NCBI RefSeq assembly: GCF_001543175.1
Contig: NZ_CP014161.1
Span: 124,001-188,000 of the forward strand
From: Aerococcus urinae
Lineage (GTDB): Bacteria; Bacillota; Bacilli; Lactobacillales; Aerococcaceae
Length of the DNA stretch: 64,000 bases
Direction: 5' to 3'
The notes beneath the pieces were generated by a model. It ran no database searches. It worked only from the letters and a program-made list of their open reading frames with translations, and was not told where the DNA came from. A program made the translations under genes and the position numbers. Below, piece by piece: positions 36,027-45,993 of the stretch. Numbering within the stretch: position 1 is the stretch's first letter; each line of letters opens with the position of its first letter.

Positions 36027-37241
36027 TTATTGGTCACTGGACTTAATTTTTTCTTGGTAGATTTTATCGATAAAGACGGCGATGGCATTATCTCCAGACA
36101 CATTAGCAGCGGTGCCAAAGCTATCTTGGGTAATATATAGGGAGATCATAATTTGTTGCATGGCTTGGCTGGCAATACCAATCATGGGTAGGAAAGGTAA
36201 AGCAGACATAATCGCACCCCCAGGAGTTCCTGGAGCAGCTACCATAGCAACCCCTAACATTAAGATAAAACCGAGCATCATCAAGAAACCATGAGGCATA
36301 TCATAAATCAATAACAGGGTTGTTGCGCAGGAAGTGATGGTGATAATCGATCCTGCTAAATGGATGGTCGCACAGAGCGGTACTACAAAGTTAGCGATCC
36401 CTTCAGAAACCCCGTTCTTTAAGGCGCATTTCACATTGACTGGAATGGTGGCAGCTGAGGATTGAGTTCCTAGGGCAGTCATGTAGCCAGGAATTTGATT
36501 TTTGATGAGTTCGATCGGATTTTTGCCGGCATAGGTCCCAAAGACAAAGAAGAGGAAAGTAATGTAAAGTAAATGCATAATAAGCACGCAGATAAAGACC
36601 TTCCAAAAGACATTTAAAATCGCAAAGACTGTCCCCGTGTAGGCCAAGTTGGCAATATTACCGAAAATGTAAACCGGTAGGAGGGGGACAATAATCGTGG
36701 CCAGCACTTGACTGATGATCCCGCCAAAGTCACTAAAGGCTTCATAGAGAACTTTCCCGCGACCGTGTTGACGTAACCAGGAAATCCCCAGTCCCATCAT
36801 AAAGGCAAAAATAATTGCTCCCGTCACATCAAAAAAAGGTTCTAAGGGAATGGTAAATAAGGGCTTGATCCCCTCACCGGCTTGACTGAGTTGATCAACC
36901 AGGTCGGACGTAATGAAGAGCGGGAAGAGGTTGCTGGCAACCAGATAGGCTAGTAACCCGCCAATCACGGTTGAAATATAAGAGGTTAAGACTGTTATTC
37001 CCAGTAATTTCCCTGCCCCGTGGCTCAAGTCAGCGATCCCTTGGACCACAAAGCCAATGATCATAAAGGGAATGACAAAGCTGAGGAAGTCAGAGAAAAT
37101 CGTAGTGAAAGTTGCAAAGATCTGTAGTACAAATTCGGGAACAATTGGTAAGCGGCCCACAATAATTCCTAAAATAATCGCTAAAATAATACGAGGAACC
37201 AAACCAATTTTTCGTTTTTCAAGACGTTTGGTCATAATCAT
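36027..37241 (-). CDS. Dicarboxylate/amino-acid:cation symporter (SstT-like DAACS)
   Basis: 404 residues, glutamate-transporter fold: IIVGRLPIVPEFVLQIFATF at the N-terminus, ALGTQSSAATIPVNV (hairpin 1), LAGSIITITSCATTLLL (TM7) and VAAPGTPGGAIMSALPF (hairpin 2). It resembles the serine/threonine-type group more than the TcyP-like protein at 31639. ATG 37235 is a possible alternative start. Substrate not decided by sequence. Confidence 0.87.
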   Translation of the reverse strand: MIMTKRLEKRKIGLVPRIILAIILGIIVGRLPIVPEFVLQIFATFTTIFSDFLSFVIPFMIIGFVVQGIADLSHGAGKLLGITVLTSYISTVIGGLLAYLVASNLFPLFITSDLVDQLSQAGEGIKPLFTIPLEPFFDVTGAIIFAFMMGLGISWLRQHGRGKVLYEAFSDFGGIISQVLATIIVPLLPVYIFGNIANLAYTGTVFAILNVFWKVFICVLIMHLLYITFLFFVFGTYAGKNPIELIKNQIPGYMTALGTQSSAATIPVNVKCALKNGVSEGIANFVVPLCATIHLAGSIITITSCATTLLLIYDMPHGFLMMLGFILMLGVAMVAAPGTPGGAIMSALPFLPMIGIASQAMQQIMISLYITQDSFGTAANVSGDNAIAVFIDKIYQEKIKSSDQ

Positions 37242-37458
37242 GCTCCATTCTAAAAAAATTATTAAGCTTGATCGCTTGATATAATAACTATCCTACCAAA
37301 CTTCATTCAAATTTGGTATAGGCTTTTTTGCGATTTAATAGGAAAAGTTAAATATTTTGTAAATACTTTTTAGTTTAAAATAAAGCAATCTGCTTTTCTT
37401 AAAGTGTCATTAAAAAATTGCCGCCTTATGAGAGTCCGCTTTCTAAATTTCCCATAGA

Positions 37459-37494
37459 AAAAAGCCATGGCTGCTGGAAGGCTAGCATGGCTTT
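37459..37494 (-). terminator. Intrinsic terminator of the rhodanese gene
   Basis: AAAGCCATG and CATGGCTTT form the stem; six T follow on the minus strand. Confidence 0.7.
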
Positions 37495-37519
37495 GTCTTA
37501 CGATATTTACTTTACAAAT

Positions 37520-37822
37520 TTAAGCTTTTTCCAGCTCTCCTGGGTAGTCTGGAACGCCTTTTTCGACGTTGGTGACATCAAAACCATTCTCATCTAAAAT
37601 TTCGCTGGCTTTTTTAGAGCCTTTACCATCATGGCAAATTGCATAGTAATGCTTGTCTTTGTCTAATTCATCAAGATGGTCTTCAATTTGTGAAAGAGGA
37701 AAATGTTTGGCTCCAGGAACGTGACCTTCTTCATAGAGTTCGCGTGGACGAACGTCTAAAATATTAAGATCATCTTCATTCTCGACAATTTTATGAAATT
37801 CTTCAATAGTAACTTCTTTCAT
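37520..37822 (-). CDS. Single-domain rhodanese-like protein
   Basis: 100 residues. LNILDVRPRELYEEGHVPGAKHFPLSQ and the active-site loop ICHDGKGSKKA place it in the rhodanese fold with the catalytic Cys present. Handles sulfane sulfur or acts as a phosphatase-like sensor; partner unknown. GAGGAGGTACAG upstream is a good ribosome site. Monocistronic. Confidence 0.88.
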   Translation of the reverse strand: MKEVTIEEFHKIVENEDDLNILDVRPRELYEEGHVPGAKHFPLSQIEDHLDELDKDKHYYAICHDGKGSKKASEILDENGFDVTNVEKGVPDYPGELEKA

Positions 37823-39287
<1,465 letters not shown>

Positions 39288-39291
39288 TGCC

Positions 39292-40419
39292 ATGAAGATC
39301 GTTATCATTACGGAAACCTTTTTACCGGCAACCGATGGGGTAGTGACGCGTTTGATCCATGCCATTGATTATATGCTAGAGTGTGGTCATGAAGTTCTTA
39401 TCTATGCCCCAGAGATGGAGGATATGCCCATTCAATACAAGGATGCTTTGATTATTCCTTTTAAAGCGGTCTGGTTTCCCTTCTATCGTTACCGTCCTTG
39501 GGCGATTCCAACAACAGACATCCAAAAGCAGTTAGCTATCGATGAACCGGATATTGTGCATTCGGTTAATCCCGTGGGCTTTGCTGCTGCCGGAATCCAT
39601 TATGCGGTCAAGATGGACATTCCTTTGGTGGCCAGTTTCCATACTAACGTTCCCCAATATCTTTCTTATTATCACTTGGATGTATTGTCTCCAGTCATCT
39701 GGTCCTATTTGCGCCACTGGCATAATTTAGCCGCGGCAAATATGGTCACTAGTCAAGCCATGTATGACTTATTGAATGACAATGCTATTGAAAACTTGGT
39801 TATCTTACCTAAGGGAGTAGACCTTGACCAGCGTGATCCTAAATTTTATTCAGATTACATGCGGCAGCGTTTGACGGCTGATCCCAAGCGGGATAAATTA
39901 TTGCTCTTTGTGGGTCGGGTTGCTGCTGAGAAGGAAATTGATACATTACTACCTTGGTTGGAAGCACGTGATGATGTCAATTTAGCCATTGTGGGGGATG
40001 GGCCGGAAAAAGCGGCCTTGGAAGAAAAGTTTGCCCATCTACCGGTAACTTTTACCGGCTTCTTGCATGGGGAAGAACTGTCCGCAGCCTATGCCAGTGC
40101 CGATGCCTTTATCTTTCCCTCGGTTAGTGAAACCTTGGGTTTAGTGATTACTGAAGCCATGGCTTCGGGACTACCTGTGATTGCTGCTGAATCAGCGCCT
40201 ACTAAGGAACAAATTAAGCATTTAGAAAATGGGCTCATTTATCAACAGGGAGATAAGGCATCCTTAGACCAATGCTTGGCCCTCTTAGACCAAGAGGAAG
40301 TCGTGGAGAACATTGTGGCTAAGGGGCAAGACTACGCCCAGCAGTTTTCCTGGAAAAATGCTTCCCGGGCCATGGTGGACGTGTATGAATCTGTCTTAGA
40401 AAAGCAGGAAATGAAGTAG
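39292..40419 (+). CDS. GT4 glycosyltransferase, sulfoquinovosyldiacylglycerol synthase-like (SqdX/SQD2)
   Basis: 375 residues, GT-B fold. The N-terminal half has ITETFLPATDGVVTRLIHAID, PFYRYRPWAIPTTD, HSVNPVGFAAAG and ASFHTNVPQYLSYY, close to SqdX/SQD2 and related lipid mannosyl/glucosyl transferases. The nucleotide-sugar half has FVGRVAAEKEIDTLLPWL, FTGFLHGEELSAAYASADAFIFPSVSETLGLVITEAMASG (EX7E). Coupled to the SQD1-like gene, which argues for transfer of sulfoquinovose to diacylglycerol at the membrane; GT4 glucolipid synthases look similar. Confidence 0.8.
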   Translation: MKIVIITETFLPATDGVVTRLIHAIDYMLECGHEVLIYAPEMEDMPIQYKDALIIPFKAVWFPFYRYRPWAIPTTDIQKQLAIDEPDIVHSVNPVGFAAAGIHYAVKMDIPLVASFHTNVPQYLSYYHLDVLSPVIWSYLRHWHNLAAANMVTSQAMYDLLNDNAIENLVILPKGVDLDQRDPKFYSDYMRQRLTADPKRDKLLLFVGRVAAEKEIDTLLPWLEARDDVNLAIVGDGPEKAALEEKFAHLPVTFTGFLHGEELSAAYASADAFIFPSVSETLGLVITEAMASGLPVIAAESAPTKEQIKHLENGLIYQQGDKASLDQCLALLDQEEVVENIVAKGQDYAQQFSWKNASRAMVDVYESVLEKQEMK

Positions 40420-40474
40420 AGTAAGGACACTCTAATTAAGGTCGAAATAATTGTGTGGAGAAGGCGGTGGCTGT

Positions 40475-41800
40475 GTGAAAGAAAATAAATGGGAGTTCTC
40501 TCAGCTTATCTCGGGAATTCTCTGGATATTAGCCGGACTGGCCTTTATCTTATGGCAGGGACAGGCTTTACTTCGCTTGAATAGTTTGGTGGCTTGGGTC
40601 ATTGGCTTACAAGGAATTTTTCGTATATTAGCCCAAGTGATCTTTGATAAGAATGATGGCGGGGCCAAGAACCGCATTTTTCAGCTCTTTGTCGCTTTAG
40701 GACAGGTTGTCGTCGCTTTTATTATGCTGTCTTTCCCTATTTCATCAACCTATTTTTTGATGCGGGTCATTGGGATTTACCAATTATTAATGGGCTTGGT
40801 TTCCTTTGTCAGTTACTGCTTAATGCGGATCGACCATGTGCCTAATCGACTCAAGCGGCTCTTATTTGCCCTGGTCCATTTGATTTTTGCTTTAGCGAGT
40901 TTGTTTTTACCTATCCAAGACCATAATGTCCTCTTCTGGCTAGGCCTTTACCTGGTATTTATTGGCGTGACCTATATCTCTGATGCGAGGACCAGCTTGC
41001 CGAGTCGAAGTCAAGATCAGAAGATTAAGCGACGTTTTCGTTTCCCAGTGCCTATCGTTTTTAACCTATTAGAGCCGAATCGTTTGGCCAATAAGTTAAA
41101 TCATTTTATCCGCCAAGAGGTAGAGGATGAGCTGGCCTTTAGTACGGCTTATCAGGATTATATGGAAGAAAATGAGACCGGTGCGGTCGATAGCCTGCAA
41201 GTCCTGGTCCAAACCTCCAATGCTCATCTAGACTTGATCGGTCATTTAAATATTGCCTACCATGGAACGGTTTATTCTTATGGTAATCACGACGTCGATT
41301 CGGGGCACTTGTTTCGTTCGATTGGGGACGGTGTCTTATGTAAGATTGACCACCAAAAAAGCATTGAGTTTGAATTGGCCAATGGGATTACGATTTTTGA
41401 ATATGATATTCAATTAAACCAGCGTCAAAAGGAAGCCCTGGAAGCAAAATTAGCCCAGATTGATGACTTACTGGTTCCCTGGGCGCCAAAAACTGAGAGT
41501 CAGTGGGATTCCTTTGGTGGACGCTTAAAACGGGCAACCGATTGTGACATGTTTAAATTTAAAGCTGGCCAGTATAAGACTTATTTCGTCTTTGGCAGTA
41601 ACTGTGTCCTCTTCTGTGATGAAATTATTGGGTCTATAGGTTTGGACCAATTTCTAATGGTAGGGGTGATGACTCCGGGTACCTATTTTGACTATTTTAA
41701 TAAGCAATATGAGAAAGGCTCCACACCGGTTATTAATCGGAGAATTTATTCCACTGATTTATTGCAATTTACCCAGCTAGATAAATTGAAAGATCGATAA
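40475..41800 (+). CDS. DUF308 (HdeD-like) membrane protein with C-terminal soluble domain
   Basis: 441 residues. Six membrane helices (about residues 10-175) have the DUF308/HdeD pattern (SGILWILAGLAFILWQG). The soluble part (about 190-440) has GHLNIAYHGTVYSYGNHD and later FVFGSNCVLFCDEIIG; His before Cys in this spacing resembles permuted papain-like (NlpC/P60-related) domains. That is inference. GTG 40475 follows AAGGCGGTGG. It lies 55 bp after the glycosyltransferase on the same strand and ends at a terminator, so it may belong to the sulfolipid operon. Confidence 0.65.
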   Translation: MKENKWEFSQLISGILWILAGLAFILWQGQALLRLNSLVAWVIGLQGIFRILAQVIFDKNDGGAKNRIFQLFVALGQVVVAFIMLSFPISSTYFLMRVIGIYQLLMGLVSFVSYCLMRIDHVPNRLKRLLFALVHLIFALASLFLPIQDHNVLFWLGLYLVFIGVTYISDARTSLPSRSQDQKIKRRFRFPVPIVFNLLEPNRLANKLNHFIRQEVEDELAFSTAYQDYMEENETGAVDSLQVLVQTSNAHLDLIGHLNIAYHGTVYSYGNHDVDSGHLFRSIGDGVLCKIDHQKSIEFELANGITIFEYDIQLNQRQKEALEAKLAQIDDLLVPWAPKTESQWDSFGGRLKRATDCDMFKFKAGQYKTYFVFGSNCVLFCDEIIGSIGLDQFLMVGVMTPGTYFDYFNKQYEKGSTPVINRRIYSTDLLQFTQLDKLKDR

Positions 41801-41817
41801 ATCAGTCTAAAGAGACA

Positions 41818-41853
41818 AACAAGCTAAGCCTCAGGGCCCGGCTTGTTTTTTTA
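41818..41853 (+). terminator. Intrinsic terminator after the sulfolipid/DUF308 unit
   Basis: AACAAGC and GCTTGTT form the outer stem, with a GCC/GGC inner pairing, followed by a T-run. Confidence 0.75.
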
Positions 41854-41898
41854 TGCTTGAATCGCTAAGCTTAAAGGAGTAGAGAAAGGGTGGTATGT

Positions 41899-42516
41899 AT
41901 GGAAGCAGATAAATTAGTTGAGATCGCCATCGAATTACAAAGTATAGCCCAAGCCGGCTTACACTACGGCCGTGATGATTTCGATCGAGAACGTTACCAA
42001 AGAATACGGGATATTGCGGCAGAAATTATGGTGAAGAAGACCCAGCTCAATTGGCAAGAAGTTCAAGACCTCTTTTGTGGGGATGAGGGTTACCAGACTC
42101 CAAAAGTAGATACCCGGGCAGCTATTATCCAAGATGATGAGATCCTTTTAGTCAAGGAACGCAATGGTTTATGGTCCTTACCAGGCGGCTGGTGTGAGAT
42201 GAATATGTCTCCTATGGAAAATACGATCAAGGAGGCTAAGGAAGAAGCTGGTCGTGAGGTGAAAGTGAAATCAGTCATCGCTGTCCAAGATCGCGATAAA
42301 CATAACCAACCACCCTACGCTTATAGTATTGTAAAAATATTTTATTTGTGTGAGGACTTGGGTGGGCATTATCAAGATAATATTGAAACCAGCGCTAGCC
42401 AGTACTTTAAAGCCGACCAATTGCCAGACCTAGATCCAGAACGAACCACAGCTGAGCAAATTGCTATGTGCTTTCAAGCGTATCGAAGCGAGGATTGGCA
42501 GACCCAGTTTGATTAA
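41899..42516 (+). CDS. NUDIX hydrolase with N-terminal NUDIX_N-like domain
   Basis: 205 residues. The N-terminal helical part (to about residue 65) is typical of the NUDIX4/hydrolase_N class, followed by a NUDIX domain with VDTRAAIIQDDEILLVKER, LPGGWCEMNMSP and IKEAKEEAGREV (Nudix box). Cleaves a nucleoside diphosphate linked to another moiety, often ADP-ribose or ADP-glucose type. ATG 41899 has GAAAGGG upstream. Confidence 0.9.
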   Translation: MEADKLVEIAIELQSIAQAGLHYGRDDFDRERYQRIRDIAAEIMVKKTQLNWQEVQDLFCGDEGYQTPKVDTRAAIIQDDEILLVKERNGLWSLPGGWCEMNMSPMENTIKEAKEEAGREVKVKSVIAVQDRDKHNQPPYAYSIVKIFYLCEDLGGHYQDNIETSASQYFKADQLPDLDPERTTAEQIAMCFQAYRSEDWQTQFD

Positions 42517-42557
42517 TTCAGAGAGAATATAGTTGAAGTAAGAAGGGAGTGAGGGGA

Positions 42558-42860
42558 ATGATGCCTTATAAAAATCCTAGTCCAGGTAAGATTAAAAACG
42601 CCCACCCACTCTTAGTGACTTGTATGCAGTGTAAACACGATCTCTGTGTTTACTGGAAGGTTGGCCGCGGGAATCTGATCAAATTACAAATTCACCGAAT
42701 TATTGAAGCTGAATATGACTTTGGTCAACGGGACAATGCCTTGTTGTGTCCACATTGTCAGGAACAACTGGGTTCCCTTAGTGAACATAAGGGACGGCCT
42801 TGTTATTTCTTGCATCGGGGCCGAGTACAGACTAAACGTTTGCAGCATTATAAATGCTAG
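42558..42860 (+). CDS. Small double zinc-ribbon protein, unknown
   Basis: 100 residues with two CxxC knuckles, TCMQCKHDLCVYW and LCPHCQEQLGSL, spaced about 44 residues apart, as in a zinc ribbon. Basic C-terminus (RGRVQTKRLQHYKC). Starts at ATG 42558 behind AAGAAGGGAG. It directly precedes the CRISPR leader, but I see no Cas-like feature. Probably nucleic-acid or protein binding. Confidence 0.6.
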   Translation: MMPYKNPSPGKIKNAHPLLVTCMQCKHDLCVYWKVGRGNLIKLQIHRIIEAEYDFGQRDNALLCPHCQEQLGSLSEHKGRPCYFLHRGRVQTKRLQHYKC

Positions 42861-42955
42861 CAAAAGCCCTTGTCTTTTTGTTATGATAAAATAAAAGTAA
42901 ATGAAATTGGGTAGGTTCGGAATTACAAAGCTTGATTTGATAGGGATCTTTTAGT
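42861..42955 (+). promoter_or_regulatory. CRISPR leader region
   Basis: 95-bp AT-rich stretch between the zinc-ribbon gene and the first repeat. TGATAAAAT (42884-42892) looks like an extended -10; no good -35 was found. It is placed as leader because the degenerate terminal repeat is at the other end of the array. Confidence 0.55.
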
Positions 42956-45118
42956 CTTTTTCCCGCACATGCGGGGGTGATCCTTCTCAACTCAAAAGTT
43001 AGGCGAAAGAATTAACCTTTTTCCCGCACATGCGGGGGTGATCCACGGCTATACCCAAAGGGATATAGCTAATATTGTCTTTTTCCCGCACATGCGGGGG
43101 TGATCCTATCACTACCATTGAAGGCAATACTGGGAATCCCTTTTTCCCGCACATGCGGGGGTGATCCTCAAACACGATCAAGCTAATAAATGTTTTCATG
43201 CTTTTTCCCGCACATGCGGGGGTGATCCTAGTTACATTTCTAACACCACCAGCAAACACTTCTTTTTCCCGCACATGCGGGGGTGATCCTTATAAAGAGA
43301 TCGCTTTTGAAATGGATCAAACCTTTTTCCCGCACATGCGGGGGTGATCCCACTCACCTCCTTCCTTTAAGCGAAAGAGCGGACTTTTTCCCGCACATGC
43401 GGGGGTGATCCTGCATCAAAGACAAACCGTTACCTAGTTCGTTTCTTTTTCCCGCACATGCGGGGGTGATCCCAGTTAAGTCATGGGAGCGGTCAACAGG
43501 CTCAACTTTTTCCCGCACATGCGGGGGTGATCCTCATCACCCCTTAGCTGATCTCACAAGAGCGATCTTTTTCCCGCACATGCGGGGGTGATCCCGAACA
43601 TATCAGTCTAAATCATGAGGAAGTCGACTTTTTCCCGCACATGCGGGGGTGATCCCAAAGCCTCCCACATCTTTAATCTCGTCCCGCTCTTTTTCCCGCA
43701 CATGCGGGGGTGATCCTCATCACCCCTTAGCTGATCTCACAAGAGCGATCTTTTTCCCGCACATGCGGGGGTGATCCCAAAGAATTAGGAGGATAAAAAC
43801 ATGCCAGAAACTTTTTCCCGCACATGCGGGGGTGATCCCTATGAAGTTGTAAGATGAGTTCTTCGTCTACCCTTTTTCCCGCACATGCGGGGGTGATCCT
43901 CCTTATAGTTACCTGCACAGATTTGATACTTACTTTTTCCCGCACATGCGGGGGTGATCCCGAACATATCAGTCTAAATCATGAGGAAGTCGACTTTTTC
44001 CCGCACATGCGGGGGTGATCCCAAAATAAGAAGTTTGAGAAAACAAAGAGGTTGCTTTTTCCCGCACATGCGGGGGTGATCCCGTGTTAAGATAAAAGTA
44101 AGTTAAGGGAAAGCACTTTTTCCCGCACATGCGGGGGTGATCCTTGGTTTGTCCTAGTATGTAGTCGATGCTTACCCTTTTTCCCGCACATGCGGGGGTG
44201 ATCCTACAAGCTATAACTATCATCACTCATAATATATCTTTTTCCCGCACATGCGGGGGTGATCCTTATTGCCGTAATTAAGTCTACTATTTGGCGTTTC
44301 TTTTTCCCGCACATGCGGGGGTGATCCTTCGAAACTAGGCGCTTTGCCTAGTCTAGGGAACTTTTTCCCGCACATGCGGGGGTGATCCCCAATTGGTCTA
44401 TGTTTAATTTCATTTCAATTTCTTTTTCCCGCACATGCGGGGGTGATCCTGTCGTAAGCGATCAAGCTAATAAATGTTTTCACTTTTTCCCGCACATGCG
44501 GGGGTGATCCTACCCTGACGATCGTTTATACGATATAGATGAACTTTTTCCCGCACATGCGGGGGTGATCCTGGGAGTCTGAAACTCTATACCTTAAAAA
44601 GACACTTTTTCCCGCACATGCGGGGGTGATCCATCGAGCAGATATTACTAGTCAGATTAAAAATACTTTTTCCCGCACATGCGGGGGTGATCCACTATCA
44701 AGTGATTCTTTTAAATCTCCTTGATACTTTTTCCCGCACATGCGGGGGTGATCCTTCAGACCGGCCGTCTACCTTGGCTAGTAACTCCTTTTCCCGCACA
44801 TGCGGGGGTGATCCTAAAATCAGTTATCGAGAAGCCCAACAGATTCTCTTTTTCCCGCACATGCGGGGGTGATCCATCGAGCAGATATTACTAGTCAGAT
44901 TAAAAATACTTTTTCCCGCACATGCGGGGGTGATCCACTATCAAGTGATTCTTTTAAATCTCCTTGATACTTTTTCCCGCACATGCGGGGGTGATCCTTC
45001 AGACCGGCCGTCTACCTTGGCTAGTAACTCCTTTTCCCGCACATGCGGGGGTGATCCCAGTGGAATAAGTCATTCTGTCACCAGCTAAACCTTTTTCCGC
45101 CCATGCGAGTGTTAATCT
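42956..45118 (+). CRISPR. Type I-E CRISPR array, 36 repeats and 35 spacers
   Basis: 28-nt repeats begin CTTTTTCCCGCACATGCG and end GGGGTGATCC; they differ from the S. thermophilus CRISPR4 repeat at only two positions by my reading. Spacers are 33 nt, except 34 nt for spacers 2 and 22 and 32 nt for spacers 30 and 34. The CCCGCA/TGCGGG core forms the hairpin cut by Cas6e. Repeats 31 (44787) and 35 (45030) carry T2C, and repeat 36 (45091-45118) is degenerate, marking the trailer end. Spacers 28-30 recur as 32-34 in a 243-bp tandem duplication. Spacer 10 equals 13, and 11 equals 17. Spacers 4 and 25 share 24 nt. Confidence 0.99.
44633..45057 (+). repeat. Tandem duplication of a three-spacer block in the array
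   Basis: Spacers starting at 44633, 44694 and 44755 and the variant repeat at 44787 recur 243 bp later at 44876, 44937, 44998 and 45030. The shared CCTTTTCCC variant repeat and the shared 32-nt spacer show one copying event, not separate acquisitions. Confidence 0.95.
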
Positions 45119-45133
45119 GAAAGGAAGTTAGCT

Positions 45134-45388
45134 ATGTATTTATACTATGCAATCTTTACTCCATCAGAAGACAAATATGCTATTGAATTTCCAGATTTAG
45201 ATGACGCTTACTCTTTCGGTGAAGATATGAACGATGCCCTCTATATGGCTAAGGATCTTCTTGAAGGATGGTTAATTGTAGCCAAAAAAGAAGGCGATTC
45301 AATCCCCAAAGCATCGTCTCCTGATGACTTGAAAATTTCTGAAGATGCATTACTGGTTCCTATTAAAGTGGATCTTGAACTTAGCTAA
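45134..45388 (+). CDS. HicB-like antitoxin-fold protein, orphan
   Basis: 84 residues. MYLYYAIFTPSEDKYAIEFPDLDDAYSFGEDMNDALYMAKDLLEGWL is the HicB partial RNase-H-like fold (Y-x-FPDLP-like turn, then helix). There is no C-terminal DNA-binding domain and no hicA beside it, so it is not a complete toxin-antitoxin pair. It starts 16 bp after the last CRISPR repeat, with AAAGGAAG as ribosome site and no terminator between, so it could be read from the array transcript. Confidence 0.75.
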   Translation: MYLYYAIFTPSEDKYAIEFPDLDDAYSFGEDMNDALYMAKDLLEGWLIVAKKEGDSIPKASSPDDLKISEDALLVPIKVDLELS

Positions 45389-45454
45389 TTGAAACATAGT
45401 CAACAATTGCTCGAGAAAACTTTAAACACTTTATGATATTTAAAGAAACTTAGT

Positions 45455-45485
45455 CTAGAGGCAGGGGCTTTTCGCTCATGAAGAG
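45455..45485. other. GC-rich hairpin between the HicB and AT-hook/RHH genes
   Basis: GGGGCTTTTC and GAAGAGGTCCCC pair (10 bp with a GT bulge, one G-U) around a GCTCAT loop near 45463-45490. There is no T-run, so it may be a processing or attenuation structure rather than a terminator. Confidence 0.4.
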
Positions 45486-45552
45486 GTCCCCCCTTAGTCT
45501 GGTGCTTTATTGGTAAGCGTAATATATGATAATAGAAAGTAGGAGACTCGCT

Positions 45553-45735
45553 GTGACGCAAGAAAAGAAACGCCCTCGTGGCCGTCCAGCAACAGGGCGA
45601 AAGCGCGATAAAACTTTGAATATGAAATTCACGGAAGAAGAAAGAAAGTACTTAAAAGCCCAAGCGAAGGAACATGACCTTACCTTATCAGACTACTTTC
45701 TTACAGTGGCTAAGGCATATGAGAAGAAACATTAA
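45553..45735 (+). CDS. 60-residue AT-hook / ribbon-helix-helix-like DNA-binding protein
   Basis: The N-terminus KKRPRGRPATGRKRDK contains PRGRP, the core of an AT-hook. It is followed by LNMKFTEEERKYLKAQAKEHDLTLSDYFLTVAKAYEKK, a CopG/RHH-like strand-helix-helix. GTG 45553 is chosen because GTAGGAG lies eight bases upstream; an ATG at 45526 lacks a site. Strongly basic; likely a small transcriptional repressor, perhaps of the downstream SLOG/PRTase genes. Confidence 0.68.
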   Translation: MTQEKKRPRGRPATGRKRDKTLNMKFTEEERKYLKAQAKEHDLTLSDYFLTVAKAYEKKH

Positions 45736-45890
45736 TAATGAGTCCTTACCTACTTGTTGGGTAAGTTCAAAAAGAAATTGATAATATTTGATTTATTAGG
45801 GGCTCTATTGAAGTCTCTTTTTTTATTAGTTTGAATCAATTTTTCCTTTTAAAATCCTCAGTTCGAATTATCCAAGCTGAGTAGTGAACA

Positions 45891-45899
45891 TGCTATAAT
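45891..45899 (+). promoter_or_regulatory. Extended -10 promoter for the SLOG/PRTase unit
   Basis: TGCTATAAT is a full extended -10 about 95 bp before the SLOG-like gene; no strong -35 at 17 bp. CTCAG/GCTGAG flank it upstream as a weak inverted repeat. Confidence 0.5.
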
Positions 45900-45993
45900 G
45901 TGAAAGTAAAATAAGTTTATTATCCTTTCCTATGCTAGGGAGACGATCATAAAACAAATAGCTAGCATTGTAAACTTTAGGAGGTAGTCGCTT

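Noticed and set aside
42999-44872. Open frames across the CRISPR array with repeated SPPHVREK, ITPACAGK or FSRTCGGDP motifs
   Set aside because: They are translations of the 28-nt repeat in successive frames, with no ribosome sites.
45134-45735. HicB-like and RHH genes as a complete toxin-antitoxin system
   Set aside because: No HicA or other toxin-like ORF is present between or beside them, and the two are 160 bp apart.
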